Shown: positions 19,231 through 27,510, counted from the stretch's first letter. The stretch is 64,000 nt of DNA from Halorussus aquaticus (GCF_024218795.1 NZ_CP100400.1:1-64000), one strand, 5' to 3'. A program made the numbers and translations. Notes: generated by a model not told the origin, from the letters alone.

Positions 19231-20942
19231 ATTCCTCTCCACGGTGGCCAGAGTCTCCAGCCGGTGAATCGACTAACGATGAAGACGCCGAAGAGGTAGA
19301 CAGAAGCGAAGACGGCGATACGGTACAGTATCGAAGCGATATCGAGGCCGGCGCTCTGGACGTATAGACTATCGCTATCGCCGACGTAGCCGGTGGCGTG
19401 TCGCCACCAGTGGCCGGGCTCGTAGCGTGCCGAAATACCACCACTCGGCCGAGCAAAGGTTTTGACGATGGTTCCATTCTCGGACGTATTCACGCGCTCT
19501 CCGTCGAGGACGACGTAGCCGGTACGGCCAGTTGTGTTGATTGGGTCGCCCATTGCTCGGTCCGAGAGCGTTACCGAGACTGTGACCTGCTTTTCCGTTC
19601 GGTTGACGACGTTGATCGTCAGGTTACTCTCATTGGTCGGAATATCAGCGAACGACGAATCAGTTACTTCCGCATCGACGCCACGAACGAGGCCAGTCGC
19701 CGTGACGTTTGAAAGCGTTCGAGTCGGTGTCCGTGCCCGAGTTGCAATACCGTAACTGGTCATGTACGGCTGTTCGACCACTTGAAGCCGTACTGGAGTC
19801 GGCAACGACGGCGGCCGTTCTTTCGTCCCGTAGGTGTCGAGGAGCAGTACACTCCGTCTCGGAACTGCCGTTGGCCCCGTCTCGCTTGGATAGGCATGTA
19901 CTTGGAGCGGTTGTAGTGACGACGGCGTTACTGCCTTCCCGTTTTCAGTACTCGTCACAAGCGTGTCCCACGCCGGGTTTCTTGCCGAGTAGAACCGCCA
20001 GGCGCCACGTACATTCCCGTTTGACATTGAATAGCCACGCCACGGATGGTTCTTGTAGACGACTAATCCGAGGTCGCCATTGGGATAGCGTGTCTCGAAC
20101 CCGGAGACCGACAAGTCGTACTCGACCACGTTGATCGAGTCACGGACAGTAACGGTCTCGACCGCACGTTCGGAGGTTACATTCCACGTTCGGCACTCAC
20201 CATCGGCGGCTCGGGAAGTGCAGGCCTTGGTTCGTTTCTGTACTGCGGCGCTGATTTCAGCGACCAACGTCACCGTATGGGATTCGCCGGGATACGTTGC
20301 AATCGAGGAATACTCGATAGTGGGCGTATGTGTGCCTGCGGTCGTATTCTCGACGGTCTCATCGACTTTCAGGCGTATCTCTGAAATCCGATGGTCGCTT
20401 ACCGTCCAAGTCACGTTCTGATCGTCCGAGGTCTCGTCGGCCGGGGGTTCGACTCGGTAGTCGATCGTTCCGAGGACCGTGCCGTTCGGAGCGACGTAGA
20501 GCGGTTGCTCTGTGGGTGACCGTCGAACGCGCGTCGAGGGTTGGACGGCAAACACCGAGGCGTAGGCATCCTTCACGAAACTTCCGTTCGTGAGCGTCGC
20601 GTTCGGCGGATGAATCGATTCGTTGGCAGTTGTCTGCGGGAAGTCGTCGATATCGCCGCTGTTCCACCGTTCGACTGCTTTCGGTGGCGACTCGTATGGA
20701 ACGTCCGTTCGCTTCGCTACTTCCTCCATTGGTTCTGTCGATTGACTGGACCACTGATTCGATTGGCTCGACGCGCGCTCGTCGCTGTCCCTCGACCAGA
20801 GCGTATAGTGAGTCGAATTGTTCACGCCGTGGTCCGGGTCAGGCGGTGGCTGTGCAACAGGTTTGGTCGTGGACGTGACTGGCGCTCCGACGACGAGGGT
20901 GAGGACACAGAGGCTTCCAAGAACGGATCTTAGAAGCTGCAA
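19227..20942 (-). CDS. Large secreted, C-terminally anchored protein of the T4SS-like operon
   Basis: I choose a TTG start at 20942. It follows a strong GGAGGGG site, begins a clean signal peptide (MQLLRSVLGSLCVLTLVVG) and overlaps the end of the pilin-like gene by 13 bases, as in coupled operons. About 530 extracellular residues follow, rich in Thr/Ser/Asn with many N-glycosylation sequons (NST, NVT, NTT, NESN). A single membrane helix (IASILYRIAVFASVYLFGVF) and a short basic tail come last. No enzyme motif is visible. It could be a surface or periplasm-side component of the secretion machine, or an adhesin. The TGA overlaps the next ATG. I do not recognise the family. Confidence 0.7.
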   Translation of the reverse strand: MQLLRSVLGSLCVLTLVVGAPVTSTTKPVAQPPPDPDHGVNNSTHYTLWSRDSDERASSQSNQWSSQSTEPMEEVAKRTDVPYESPPKAVERWNSGDIDDFPQTTANESIHPPNATLTNGSFVKDAYASVFAVQPSTRVRRSPTEQPLYVAPNGTVLGTIDYRVEPPADETSDDQNVTWTVSDHRISEIRLKVDETVENTTAGTHTPTIEYSSIATYPGESHTVTLVAEISAAVQKRTKACTSRAADGECRTWNVTSERAVETVTVRDSINVVEYDLSVSGFETRYPNGDLGLVVYKNHPWRGYSMSNGNVRGAWRFYSARNPAWDTLVTSTENGKAVTPSSLQPLQVHAYPSETGPTAVPRRSVLLLDTYGTKERPPSLPTPVRLQVVEQPYMTSYGIATRARTPTRTLSNVTATGLVRGVDAEVTDSSFADIPTNESNLTINVVNRTEKQVTVSVTLSDRAMGDPINTTGRTGYVVLDGERVNTSENGTIVKTFARPSGGISARYEPGHWWRHATGYVGDSDSLYVQSAGLDIASILYRIAVFASVYLFGVFIVSRFTGWRLWPPWRGI

Positions 20943-21346
20943 CTCGCCCCTCCAGCGACGATGTTGTTGAGGACAAACTGGAGAATCGGCGTCGCCAGCG
21001 GTGCGACGATAACCCCCCAAATGAATCCCTGATTTCGGATTGTCTTCAGTTCCTTCTTGATATCGGCTCGGCGAATTGTCGGGATAGCGACGGTCGCGCC
21101 GAGTGCGAGAAAGCCGCCGACGAGAGGGCCGCCGAATTGCAGGACAGTAAACCCGTTCCGAATCGTGTCCGCCATATTACTCTGACAGAACGATTCGCCC
21201 AGCGATTGGGCACTTGCGGGATAGACGGCGATAATACTCAGTAGGATGAACGATAGCATGAGTATCCGGCCCCTCGATCTGTGTCGGTCGGTCAGCGTTT
21301 GGTAGTACGTTTCGACAGTTACCTTCCAGTATTCGAGTACGTTCAT
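20930..21346 (-). CDS. VirB2/TrbC pilin-like small membrane protein
   Basis: A 138-residue protein with a basic N-terminus, a signal peptide (LMLSFILLSIIAVYPASAQS) and, after cleavage, two hydrophobic segments. These are VLQFGGPLVGGFLALGATVAI and GFIWGVIVAPLATPILQFVL, separated by a short basic loop (RRADIKKELK). Signal peptide plus two helices and a small loop is the layout of VirB2/TrbC pilins. Two Cys residues (FCQSN near the mature N-terminus, SCSF at the end) could form a disulfide. It is the first gene of the operon, with a TATA-like box about 100 nt upstream. Sequence similarity to known pilins is low, so the call is structural. Confidence 0.65.
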   Translation of the reverse strand: MNVLEYWKVTVETYYQTLTDRHRSRGRILMLSFILLSIIAVYPASAQSLGESFCQSNMADTIRNGFTVLQFGGPLVGGFLALGATVAIPTIRRADIKKELKTIRNQGFIWGVIVAPLATPILQFVLNNIVAGGASCSF

Positions 21347-21752
21347 GGTCTAGACGGTCAAGCCGACAAGAGAAGCTAAGCCGAATGTGGACTAGCTGGG
21401 GCTTTGGGCCAGTCGACTCGTCCGTGAAGGAGTCCGCGCAAGATTTCTATTTAAATTTTCTCTTGCACATTGAAAGACAGAGGAAATTATTCAGGTCCCG
21501 GTCGCGGTAGGTGCTTTTCGCTGAAAGTTAGCGAAGCTCGAAGCTGAGATGACTATATTCCGCAACTTCGGTGTCAGCGTAAATCTACTGAAAGTAAGAT
21601 CTCAAATGGAGAGACAGCGCTACTTATGGTTGTAATTGGACCTCGACTACGAGAGGACCGATAGCGAGGTGGCGTTCTCCTGGGGAGGACACTCCTTTCA
21701 CAGTTAGTGCTCTGTTTCCGCTCGAGGCTAGCCAGTTTGAAGGAGATAAGGA
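21347..21752. other. Intergenic region carrying the T4SS operon promoter
   Basis: About 400 bases with no supported gene. An AT-rich patch at 21440-21475 probably holds the operon promoter. The rest shows only short direct repeats (CGAAGCT) and no clear RNA. Confidence 0.4.
21447..21457 (-). promoter_or_regulatory. TATA-like box upstream of the T4SS-like operon
   Basis: TTTAAATAG on the minus strand about 100 nt before the ATG at 21346 would give a leader of roughly 75 nt. Confidence 0.4.
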
Positions 21753-22193
21753 CTACTCGTCCGGGAGGTCACGTCGTCCATTGTAGTAACAATCCCAACA
21801 GGGGAAGTCACCCGAAAGGTCTGCACAGTCACAGTCAGGATTGTCTGGCGACTCTTCCTCACGTTCGCTACGACGCTTCGTGGCTTGCCGTTCGCTAATG
21901 CCACCGTCTGCGATGAGTTGTTGTTGGGTCGCCACTTCCAATATCGGTCGTCGAATCGCCACGGCGACTCGGTGTTTGCACGCACCACTATAGGTTTCAT
22001 CGGCAGGACACGTACACGAGATTGGTAGTTCGTCCTCGACTTCGACGAGATACTCGTGTTCGTCCGGATTCGCGTAACTGTCGTTCCGAACCTGAACGCC
22101 ATCAGGCGCGAGGGCGAATTCCATCGCTTCGTACTGCGCTCGTTTGAGGATGCGATTCGTCACGTCCAGTTCTTCGAGTGGATTCGTAGACAT
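21753..22193 (-). CDS. SWIM zinc-finger protein
   Basis: A 146-residue protein with a SWIM-type zinc site, ISCTCPADETYSGACKHRVA, around residues 58-78 (C-x-C ... C-x-H spacing). A second Cys cluster, DCDCADLSG...CWDC, lies near the C-terminus. SWIM domains bind DNA or proteins. Stand-alone versions are frequent in haloarchaeal plasmids and insertion-rich regions, and their role is not defined. A 7-bp inverted repeat sits 13 nt upstream of the ATG. The neighbours are other accessory genes on the same strand. Confidence 0.8.
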   Translation of the reverse strand: MSTNPLEELDVTNRILKRAQYEAMEFALAPDGVQVRNDSYANPDEHEYLVEVEDELPISCTCPADETYSGACKHRVAVAIRRPILEVATQQQLIADGGISERQATKRRSEREEESPDNPDCDCADLSGDFPCWDCYYNGRRDLPDE

Positions 22194-22205
22194 GGCTTAC
22201 TGCAA

Positions 22206-22231
22206 AGAGGCCCGATTTCTCTGTGGCCTCT
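22206..22231. repeat. Inverted repeat just upstream of the SWIM gene start
   Basis: Arms AGAGGCC (22206-22212) and GGCCTCT (22225-22231) with a 12-nt loop, 13 nt before the ATG. It would form a hairpin in the 5' leader or serve as an operator. Confidence 0.5.
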
Positions 22232-22256
22232 CGCCCATCAGAGGTGGATAGAACCG

Positions 22257-22895
22257 TTAGTGCGACACGGAGGAAGTCCGAATAATGAGTTCTGTTCGTT
22301 CGTCTGTCCACGCGATGAGTTTCTGTTTCAGGTACTCAACGGCCTCCTCGTGGGTGAAGACGCCGCGGTCGAGCAAGTCGCCAGTAATCCGTTTCAGCGT
22401 CTTAAACTCGCCCTGCACGAAGCCATCTCCAACAGATTCGCCATCGTACCATCGAACAGTCCGAAGCGCACCGTATCCGTAAAGTGGACTCGCTTCGGCG
22501 GTATCGGCGACATTGTAAAGACCAAACCAGTGAACCCGGTATGCTGTTACGTCGAACTCGCTCGAAACAACGTAGAAGGCTTCGGTGTCAGCGTAGTTCA
22601 GATACTCCGTGAGGATTTCGTCTTTCGTCAGTCGGGTCGTTTTCGGCTTCACGTCGACTGCTGTCTGTGGTCGATCGTCTGCTCCGAGAAACGCTTCGAC
22701 GATCGAGTCTGTGCTATCAGTCGATTCGAGAAGCTCAGTCAACAATTCTTGTCTGGAGTTAGTCTCCTTACCCCCGAAGGGTGTACGTGACGTTAGTTCT
22801 CGTTTCAGTCGAAGGTGGAGTCCACCGTTGTGCGAATAATGGAGGTTATACAACTCGTCGGGCCGTTCGTATGCGACCAATGCACGATGTCCCAT
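22257..22895 (-). CDS. Haloarchaeal conserved protein (DUF6735-like)
   Basis: A 212-residue soluble protein beginning MGHRALVAYERPDELYNLHY, the signature opening of a family common in haloarchaeal plasmids and accessory islands and annotated only as DUF6735. No catalytic motif or membrane segment is visible. The middle is charged and the C-terminal third is predicted helical (EEAVEYLKQKLIAWTDER). The frame is intact. A 6-bp inverted repeat lies just upstream. The function is unknown and the context does not settle it. Confidence 0.7.
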   Translation of the reverse strand: MGHRALVAYERPDELYNLHYSHNGGLHLRLKRELTSRTPFGGKETNSRQELLTELLESTDSTDSIVEAFLGADDRPQTAVDVKPKTTRLTKDEILTEYLNYADTEAFYVVSSEFDVTAYRVHWFGLYNVADTAEASPLYGYGALRTVRWYDGESVGDGFVQGEFKTLKRITGDLLDRGVFTHEEAVEYLKQKLIAWTDERTELIIRTSSVSH

Positions 22896-22906
22896 TTCGG
22901 TTCACC

Positions 22907-22933
22907 TGCGGGACTTCCGAACGAGGCCCCGCA
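22907..22933. repeat. Inverted repeat upstream of the DUF6735-like gene
   Basis: Arms TGCGGG (22907-22912) and CCCGCA (22928-22933), 12 nt before the start codon. An AGAAAAA tract (T-run on the coding strand) lies about 15 nt farther upstream. Confidence 0.4.
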
Positions 22934-22994
22934 ACCCTCAGGGGGAGAAAAACTCAACGTCGCGTAGTAGGTCGCCAGAAACGGGTGAGACTCC

Positions 22995-23150
22995 TCAGGG
23001 TATTTCGTACTCGACGATATCTGTTGGACCACAATACGGACACTCCTCATCGTGGGCGTCAACTGTGGTACCACATCGTCGACATTCGTAGACGAAGGTA
23101 GGTTCCTGCGGCCTCCCGAACAAGGTACGGCGGAAAAAGGTCGCGGTCAT
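22995..23150 (-). CDS. Small double-CxxC zinc-ribbon protein
   Basis: A 51-residue protein: a basic, hydrophobic N-terminus (MTATFFRRTLFGRPQEP), then FVYECRRCGTT and DEECPYCGPTDIVEYEIP. The two CxxC pairs are 13 residues apart and should bind one zinc. The ATG overlaps the TGA of the gene before it (ATGA), which strongly supports translation. Small zinc ribbons of this kind are numerous in haloarchaea and mostly uncharacterised. Confidence 0.7.
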   Translation of the reverse strand: MTATFFRRTLFGRPQEPTFVYECRRCGTTVDAHDEECPYCGPTDIVEYEIP

Positions 23151-23356
23151 CGCTTCCGTCCCGTGGAAGACTCATTTCCGGTGTATTCGCTCGGTCGCCA
23201 CGTTCGCGGGATATAGCCTACTGTTTCGATGGTCGTAGCGTAGTCTCGAAGCACTTCGACAAGCACCAGTTCGGGGATTCCTGCTTCAGCGTGCTTCGCA
23301 AGTAGTCGTTCGAGTTCGCGCTCTGGGATATCGAGATTAGAACGTTTCGTACTCAT
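23147..23356 (-). CDS. Small hypothetical protein coupled to the zinc-ribbon gene
   Basis: 69 residues starting MSTKRSNLDIPERELERLLA, with a helical N-terminal half (LAKHAEAGIPELVLVEVLRDY) and a basic, Ser-rich tail. The stop overlaps the start of the zinc-ribbon gene, so the two form a coupled pair. The size and pairing could suit a toxin-antitoxin-like or regulator pair, but no motif supports that. I do not recognise it. Confidence 0.55.
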   Translation of the reverse strand: MSTKRSNLDIPERELERLLAKHAEAGIPELVLVEVLRDYATTIETVGYIPRTWRPSEYTGNESSTGRKR

Positions 23357-23383
23357 AGTCTTTCAGACAGGCACGAAACGGAA

Positions 23384-23407
23384 TGCGCCTGCACCCCTGC
23401 AGGCGCA
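23384..23407. repeat. Perfect 10-bp hairpin between the Fic pseudogene and the next gene
   Basis: TGCGCCTGCA and TGCAGGCGCA are separated by CCCC. It could be the terminator of the Fic gene or a leader hairpin for the gene starting at 23356, 28 nt downstream. Confidence 0.6.
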
Positions 23408-23464
23408 GAAAGAACCACTTGGCGGATCTCGAAGTAGATTCGAGTGTATTATCCAACCAAGAAT

Positions 23465-24529
23465 TCACTTGAGAATGTCGAATACGTCGACTGCTTTGTA
23501 CTCTTTCCCGGTTACTTCTTCGATGAGACCATCTGCTTCGAGGTTGTCGACGATTTTGTAGGCAGTCCGTCGTGAGACACCGAGATACTCCACGAGGTCA
23601 GGTGCAGTGAAATAGGGGTACTGGAGTAATTGACGGGCGAATTCGTCCGTGCTCGTACTACCTGGGTACTCCTTTTCGTATCGCTGTTGGAGGTCACGGA
23701 GCTCGTGGGTTCGATTGTATGATGTTTCGGCTTGCGTTTGCAGCCTTCGAGGAAGAACGTGAGCCACTCGTCCCACGCACCTTCCTCGCTTACCGCGCGC
23801 ATCCGTTCAACGTACTCGACTTTGTGGCGATTGAAGTAGGCACTCGGGTAAATGTATGGACTTTCCAGATAGCCTTCGCTCGCCAAGTAGAGAATGATGA
23901 GGAGACGGCCAAGGCGACCGTTGCCGTCCGAGAATGGATACACTATCTCGAAGAAGTAGTGGATGATCGCGGCGTCGATGAGCGGATGGTATTGTCCTCC
24001 CATCTGGATGTACGATTCAAGCGACTGCATGGTTCATCGAGTCCGTCTGGGCTTGGTGGGACGAACGGACGTTGTCCCGACTGTGGGCTCGTTAAATGAA
24101 CCATATGGTCACGGAAGTCACCGACGACGTCACCGTCGTTACGGACGTCTTCGAGGAGCATCGAGTGAAGTTCTTTGATGAGTGAGAGCGTGATCGAACT
24201 CCCGCTCTCGATCTTCTCTAGGCCATATGTAAGTGCGCTCTCGTAGTTGAGGGCCTCTTTCAGGTCTTTCTCGATTGTAGTGTCAGTCTCGCGTCAGTCT
24301 CGCCGGAGGGATGTTGGGTGTGGGACGCTTCGATGTCCTGACATGCGACATCTGCGCCTTCGATTTGGGCAGATTCGACAGCCTCAATACGAATAAGCGA
24401 GGTGCAGAGAACCGCGGAGAAGTCTACCGTCGAGCTAATTCCGTCCACACGGTCGATTTGATACGCGGCATCGGCAACGAGGTCACGTGTCTAGTCGGAT
24501 ATCTCAGCCCAAAATCTCGTCCAGTCCAT
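23465..24529 (-). pseudogene. Fic/DOC-family protein, inactivated
   Basis: Fic proteins transfer AMP or other groups to target proteins. The start MDWTRFWAEISD (24529) meets an in-frame TAG after 12 codons. At least three frame changes follow: near 24285, near 24020 where FVPPSPDGLDEP becomes MQSLESYIQMGG, and near 23735. Recognisable parts are IEAVESAQIEGADV, the core YPFSDGNGRLGRLLI, and a C-terminal winged helix (YLGVSRRTAYKIVDNLEADG). In the core, the position of the catalytic His of the HPFxDGNGR motif is Tyr. A nonsense codon, several slips and loss of the key residue together argue for true decay. Confidence 0.8.
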
Positions 24530-24554
24530 TGCAGTCCTTGGCTAGCTCGGGCGC

Positions 24555-25115
24555 TCAATAATGGACGTCACCGGGGACAATCCAGAGATTCTCGCTCTCG
24601 TTGAGGATGCGGTCGAGGTGGTCTCGATGCCGGATGCCGCTCCCGTGTTCGTCGTACAGGAAGATGGTGGGACCATCGTACGCGCCTACTTGGTGGAACG
24701 CATGCCGAGCAAGCCCTTTGTCGCGCATGATCTCCTCGTCGCTCAGTTCCTCGATCGCATCCCGTACCCGATCGAGATTCCGCTTGAACTCGCTCTTCGT
24801 CGCCTCCCACCCACGTTCCAGCAGTTCCTGACCATCGTCGGAGTCGACGGGCGCTGCTACTGGCAAGTCACCCCACCGGGCTTTACCAGCGACTGACATG
24901 CCTGACTCATCGAATGTCACATAGTAGTCGAACACCGCCGTTGAATGTGAACTAGCTCCGACGAGTTGGTCGAACACCGTCTTCCCAGTCGCGAGTGCTT
25001 CGTCTCGTGTCGATTCCTCTACTGCGAGTAAATGACCATATGCATTAATTCTCACTTCAGTTCGCCGACGCACGCGACTATATTCTGCGCTACTGGCTGG
25101 TGCGCCGGCACTCAT
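24555..25115 (-). CDS. Haloarchaeal hypothetical protein
   Basis: A 186-residue acidic soluble protein. It starts MSAGAPASSAEYSRVRRRTE, has a mixed alpha/beta middle (TAVFDYYVTFDESGMSVAGK) and a helical, charged C-terminal half (RNLDRVRDAIEELSDEEIM). No membrane segment or catalytic motif is visible. The start codon sits in the loop of an 8-bp hairpin (25102-25124), so translation could depend on opening that stem. The gene lies between the Fic pseudogene and a regulator pair. I do not recognise the family. Confidence 0.55.
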   Translation of the reverse strand: MSAGAPASSAEYSRVRRRTEVRINAYGHLLAVEESTRDEALATGKTVFDQLVGASSHSTAVFDYYVTFDESGMSVAGKARWGDLPVAAPVDSDDGQELLERGWEATKSEFKRNLDRVRDAIEELSDEEIMRDKGLARHAFHQVGAYDGPTIFLYDEHGSGIRHRDHLDRILNESENLWIVPGDVHY

Positions 25116-25124
25116 CGCCGGCGC
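25102..25124. repeat. Hairpin with the start codon in its loop
   Basis: GCGCCGGC (25102-25109) and GCCGGCGC (25117-25124) pair perfectly. The 7-nt loop contains the ATG (25113-25115) of the adjacent gene. Confidence 0.6.
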
Positions 25125-25221
25125 AGAAAAACTACGGCTGAGATTGATTATTTAACAGAGACGAAGTCGGGGCAGACCTGCAGTTAACCAACAAACCCGA
25201 TATCTGCGGTATGGTGGTTAC

Positions 25222-25671
25222 CTATTCGGATGACCACAGGCTCTTAAGCCGTTGCTCAATCGCCGTAAGCACGGTTGAGTACACTTCGAGTGGATGGAGT
25301 GAGGGAAGTTCAAGATCGGTAATCTCGGTCGCAGATGGGGGCTGATGGAAGTGCAACCGTGTGTTGTGCGTGTTTGGATGGCGATCCCAGCGACACTCCC
25401 ACTGGTCCGCCTCGTCGTGTTCTTCGACATAATGAATCGAGAAGTCACCAGTCGTAAACCATCGGATGTCGAGGCGAACCGCTGTCACCGAGTCTGGGTA
25501 TCGTCCAGTATCAAGGAGTGCTTGGAGCAGACGCGGTTCGTACGAATCAGGGTCGAATGCTGTTTCGTCGACGAGCGAATCCGATGCGAGGTGTCGCTCT
25601 AGGAGGCGCAACGTCTGTCGGTCCGGTGGCCCTGTTGAGTTAGGCACTGAATCCTCTGGTGGCTGACTCAT
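25222..25671 (-). CDS. Hypothetical partner of the winged-helix regulator
   Basis: 149 residues. A Pro/Ser-rich start is followed by RLLERHLASDSLVDETAF and a beta-rich middle with RLDIRWFTTGDFSIHYVEEH and CRWDRHPNTHNTRLHFHQPP. A helical end (VYSTVLTAIEQRLKSLWSS) closes the protein. The ATG directly follows the TAA of the winged-helix gene with no spacer, so the two are co-translated. Such two-gene cassettes recur in haloarchaeal accessory DNA and have been suspected to be toxin-antitoxin-like. The conserved His-rich strand may hold a metal or catalytic site. That role is inference. Confidence 0.6.
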   Translation of the reverse strand: MSQPPEDSVPNSTGPPDRQTLRLLERHLASDSLVDETAFDPDSYEPRLLQALLDTGRYPDSVTAVRLDIRWFTTGDFSIHYVEEHDEADQWECRWDRHPNTHNTRLHFHQPPSATEITDLELPSLHPLEVYSTVLTAIEQRLKSLWSSE

Positions 25672-26198
25672 TTAGGCTGGAATCAGATGGCCATCGTTCT
25701 GCGAGAGTTGGCGAGCGAGTTCGTATAGCCGAATATCCCGAATCACGCCCTGCCACTCGCTGACCGCTGTCATCCGTTCGTGGATGGTCTCATGATTGTC
25801 GTAGTCGAACACAGAGACGTCTGCGGCTCTGTTGTCCCAAACTGGGACTCGTATTCAGCGCGCTGTTCTTCGAGTGCTTTCACGCGGTCGATTATCTCTT
25901 CGAGAGTGAGTTCGTCTGCGATTCGGCTGGCGTCCTGCCATTCGAGGTACCCCTCGTTTCGTTCGTACTTTGGCGGACGACTGTCTCTGTCTGCGCGGAC
26001 GATGCCCATCTCCGTCAAACGGTCGAGGTGCTTTTTCGCGGCGTTCGACGAGCAATTTGCAAGCTCTGCGATCTCGGTATACGTCGTCGGCGACGTAATC
26101 CCGAGGATAACATCGTAGATACGGCCAAACGTGTCTGTTCCTTCCTGCCATCGCCGTTGCGAACCCTCGGATTCTGGGGTTGGATCAAACTCTGTCAT
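25672..26198 (-). CDS. Winged-helix transcriptional regulator (DUF7342-like), apparent frameshift in the tail
   Basis: The N-terminal two thirds form a winged helix-turn-helix: TFGRIYDVILGITSPTTYTE, ELANCSSNAAKKHLDRLTEM and GIVRADRDSRPPKYERN. A coiled stretch, EEIIDRVKALEEQRAEYESQ, follows. Near 25825 one base seems lost. The other frame continues ADVSVFDYDNHETIHERMTA to a TAA placed exactly before the next gene's ATG, which marks the true end. The family resembles DUF7342 haloarchaeal regulators that pair with a downstream effector. It probably autoregulates; an inverted repeat at 26380-26419 is a possible distant operator, though it sits nearer the TFB end of the locus. Confidence 0.7.
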
Positions 26199-26379
26199 AG
26201 CTGGCTCTACGCAGCCGAACTCAATATATCTTTGTATCCTTCAAATATATGCAAGAGTTAGTCTGTTGTGAGGACAGCAAATACCCTCGGCATTGATTCG
26301 TAGTAATCTGTGGCTCGTTCGCTATTCACTCTCCCAAACCAACCATCCAATCGAGAGGGAGGCGTAAATCTGTCTACAA

Positions 26380-26419
26380 TTAACCAACAGACGCTAACAC
26401 ACCCCCGTCTGTTGGTTAA
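26380..26419. repeat. Perfect 14-bp inverted repeat
   Basis: TTAACCAACAGACG and CGTCTGTTGGTTAA are separated by 12 bases. A single half-copy (GTTAACCAACAAACCC) lies at about 25183. It is immediately downstream of the small gene at 26423-26584, so it is either a terminator hairpin for the TFB operon or an operator for the regulator gene starting at 26198. Confidence 0.65.
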
Positions 26420-26422
26420 GCT

Positions 26423-26584
26423 CTATACAAGACCGACCTCGGTATTCCGTCTATTGGTCTGCTTCGGGATTCGTCCGTATCGGGGTGTACTGCAGATGTC
26501 GCATTCCCACATTGGCTGACCGCTCCACTCGTCATCGGAGACGGTCTCGAAACCAAGGAATCGGTGCCAGGGAAACACGTGCAT
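26423..26584 (-). CDS. Small CxxC protein downstream of TFB
   Basis: A 53-residue frame whose ATG directly follows the TAA of the TFB gene. It reads MHVFPWHRFLGFETVSDDEW, then MWECDICSTPRYGRIPKQTN. One CxxC pair could take part in a shared zinc site. The tight join to TFB and the coding-like composition support it, but the size and lack of a known family leave doubt. Confidence 0.45.
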   Translation of the reverse strand: MHVFPWHRFLGFETVSDDEWSGQPMWECDICSTPRYGRIPKQTNRRNTEVGLV

Positions 26585-27510
26585 TTACACAGCGAGTTCG
26601 TCTAATGTATCCCGATGGGTGCGGATGGTCACCGTCGAGACACTCGCGGCCCGTGCGACTTCTGATTGGACCATCAAGCGGCCAGCGTCACAGCCTGCTT
26701 TGTACAAGCACGCCGCGGCGAATCCTGACGGATCCGCGCCTGAAGCGACACCTACTGATTCTGCTTGGTCCGCTAATTGCCGGGCACGATGCCGAATCTG
26801 TTCGGGAATATTGAGTTCTGTGGCTACCTGTGGAATGAATCCACTCGGCCTCACCGGCTGGGTGGGAAGGCCGAGTTCCGTATTCAGCGTCTGATACGCA
26901 GTCCTCACTCGGGCGTGCTCGACCCGAGCCGCTCGGTAATCTCTTCAAGTGTTCGCGAGAGACCGTTACACCGGCATACACCGTGAACACTCGCCGCGGC
27001 CATCGCTTCGATTGAGCGGCCTTGAAGGAGGTCTTCATTTTGGGCGCTCCGGAAGAGTTGGCACGCTTGGTCACGAATTGCCTCAGCGAGTTCGAGCGCG
27101 CTACTGATGCGACGGACTTCACCGAAGCCGTGTGCGAGGTTGCGTTCGGCTTTCGACTGGAAGCGCCCGCGGGACTGTTCCCGGCGGAGTCGACCGAGTT
27201 GCCGGCGCTTTCGCCCGGAGAGTTCGTTCCCGTTCGCGTCGGTCCCACGCCCGATTTCCGTCGAGAGGCCCCGATCGTGGTGCGTCGCCGTCAGCGGCGC
27301 ACCCGTACGCTCTCGGTTCTGCTCGTCGTCAGTAAACGACCGCCACTCCGGCCCGTGGTCGATACGTTCCTCCTCGAGAACGAGTCCACACTCCTCGCAG
27401 ACGGTCTCGGCTACGTTGGTAGTGACCCATCCGTCACACTCCGGACACTGGTTACTCTCGTCCTGTACGTCTTCGTCGAACGCCGTCTCGTAGATAGCAC
27501 TACTCGCCAT
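26585..27510 (-). CDS. Transcription initiation factor TFB, apparent frameshift
   Basis: TFB bridges TBP and RNA polymerase at archaeal promoters. The start is placed at MASSAIYETAF. The zinc ribbon NQCPECDGWV...VCEECGLVLEEERID is near residues 18-45. Next come the B-reader region (GPEWRSFTDDEQN) and the first cyclin fold. At about 26929 one G of a short run seems lost. The second cyclin fold (TAYQTLNTELGLPTQPV to VSTVTIRTHRDTL) continues in another frame to the stop. Corrected length is about 308 residues, normal for TFB. Haloarchaea carry several TFBs; one on an accessory element may redirect transcription. Confidence 0.85.
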
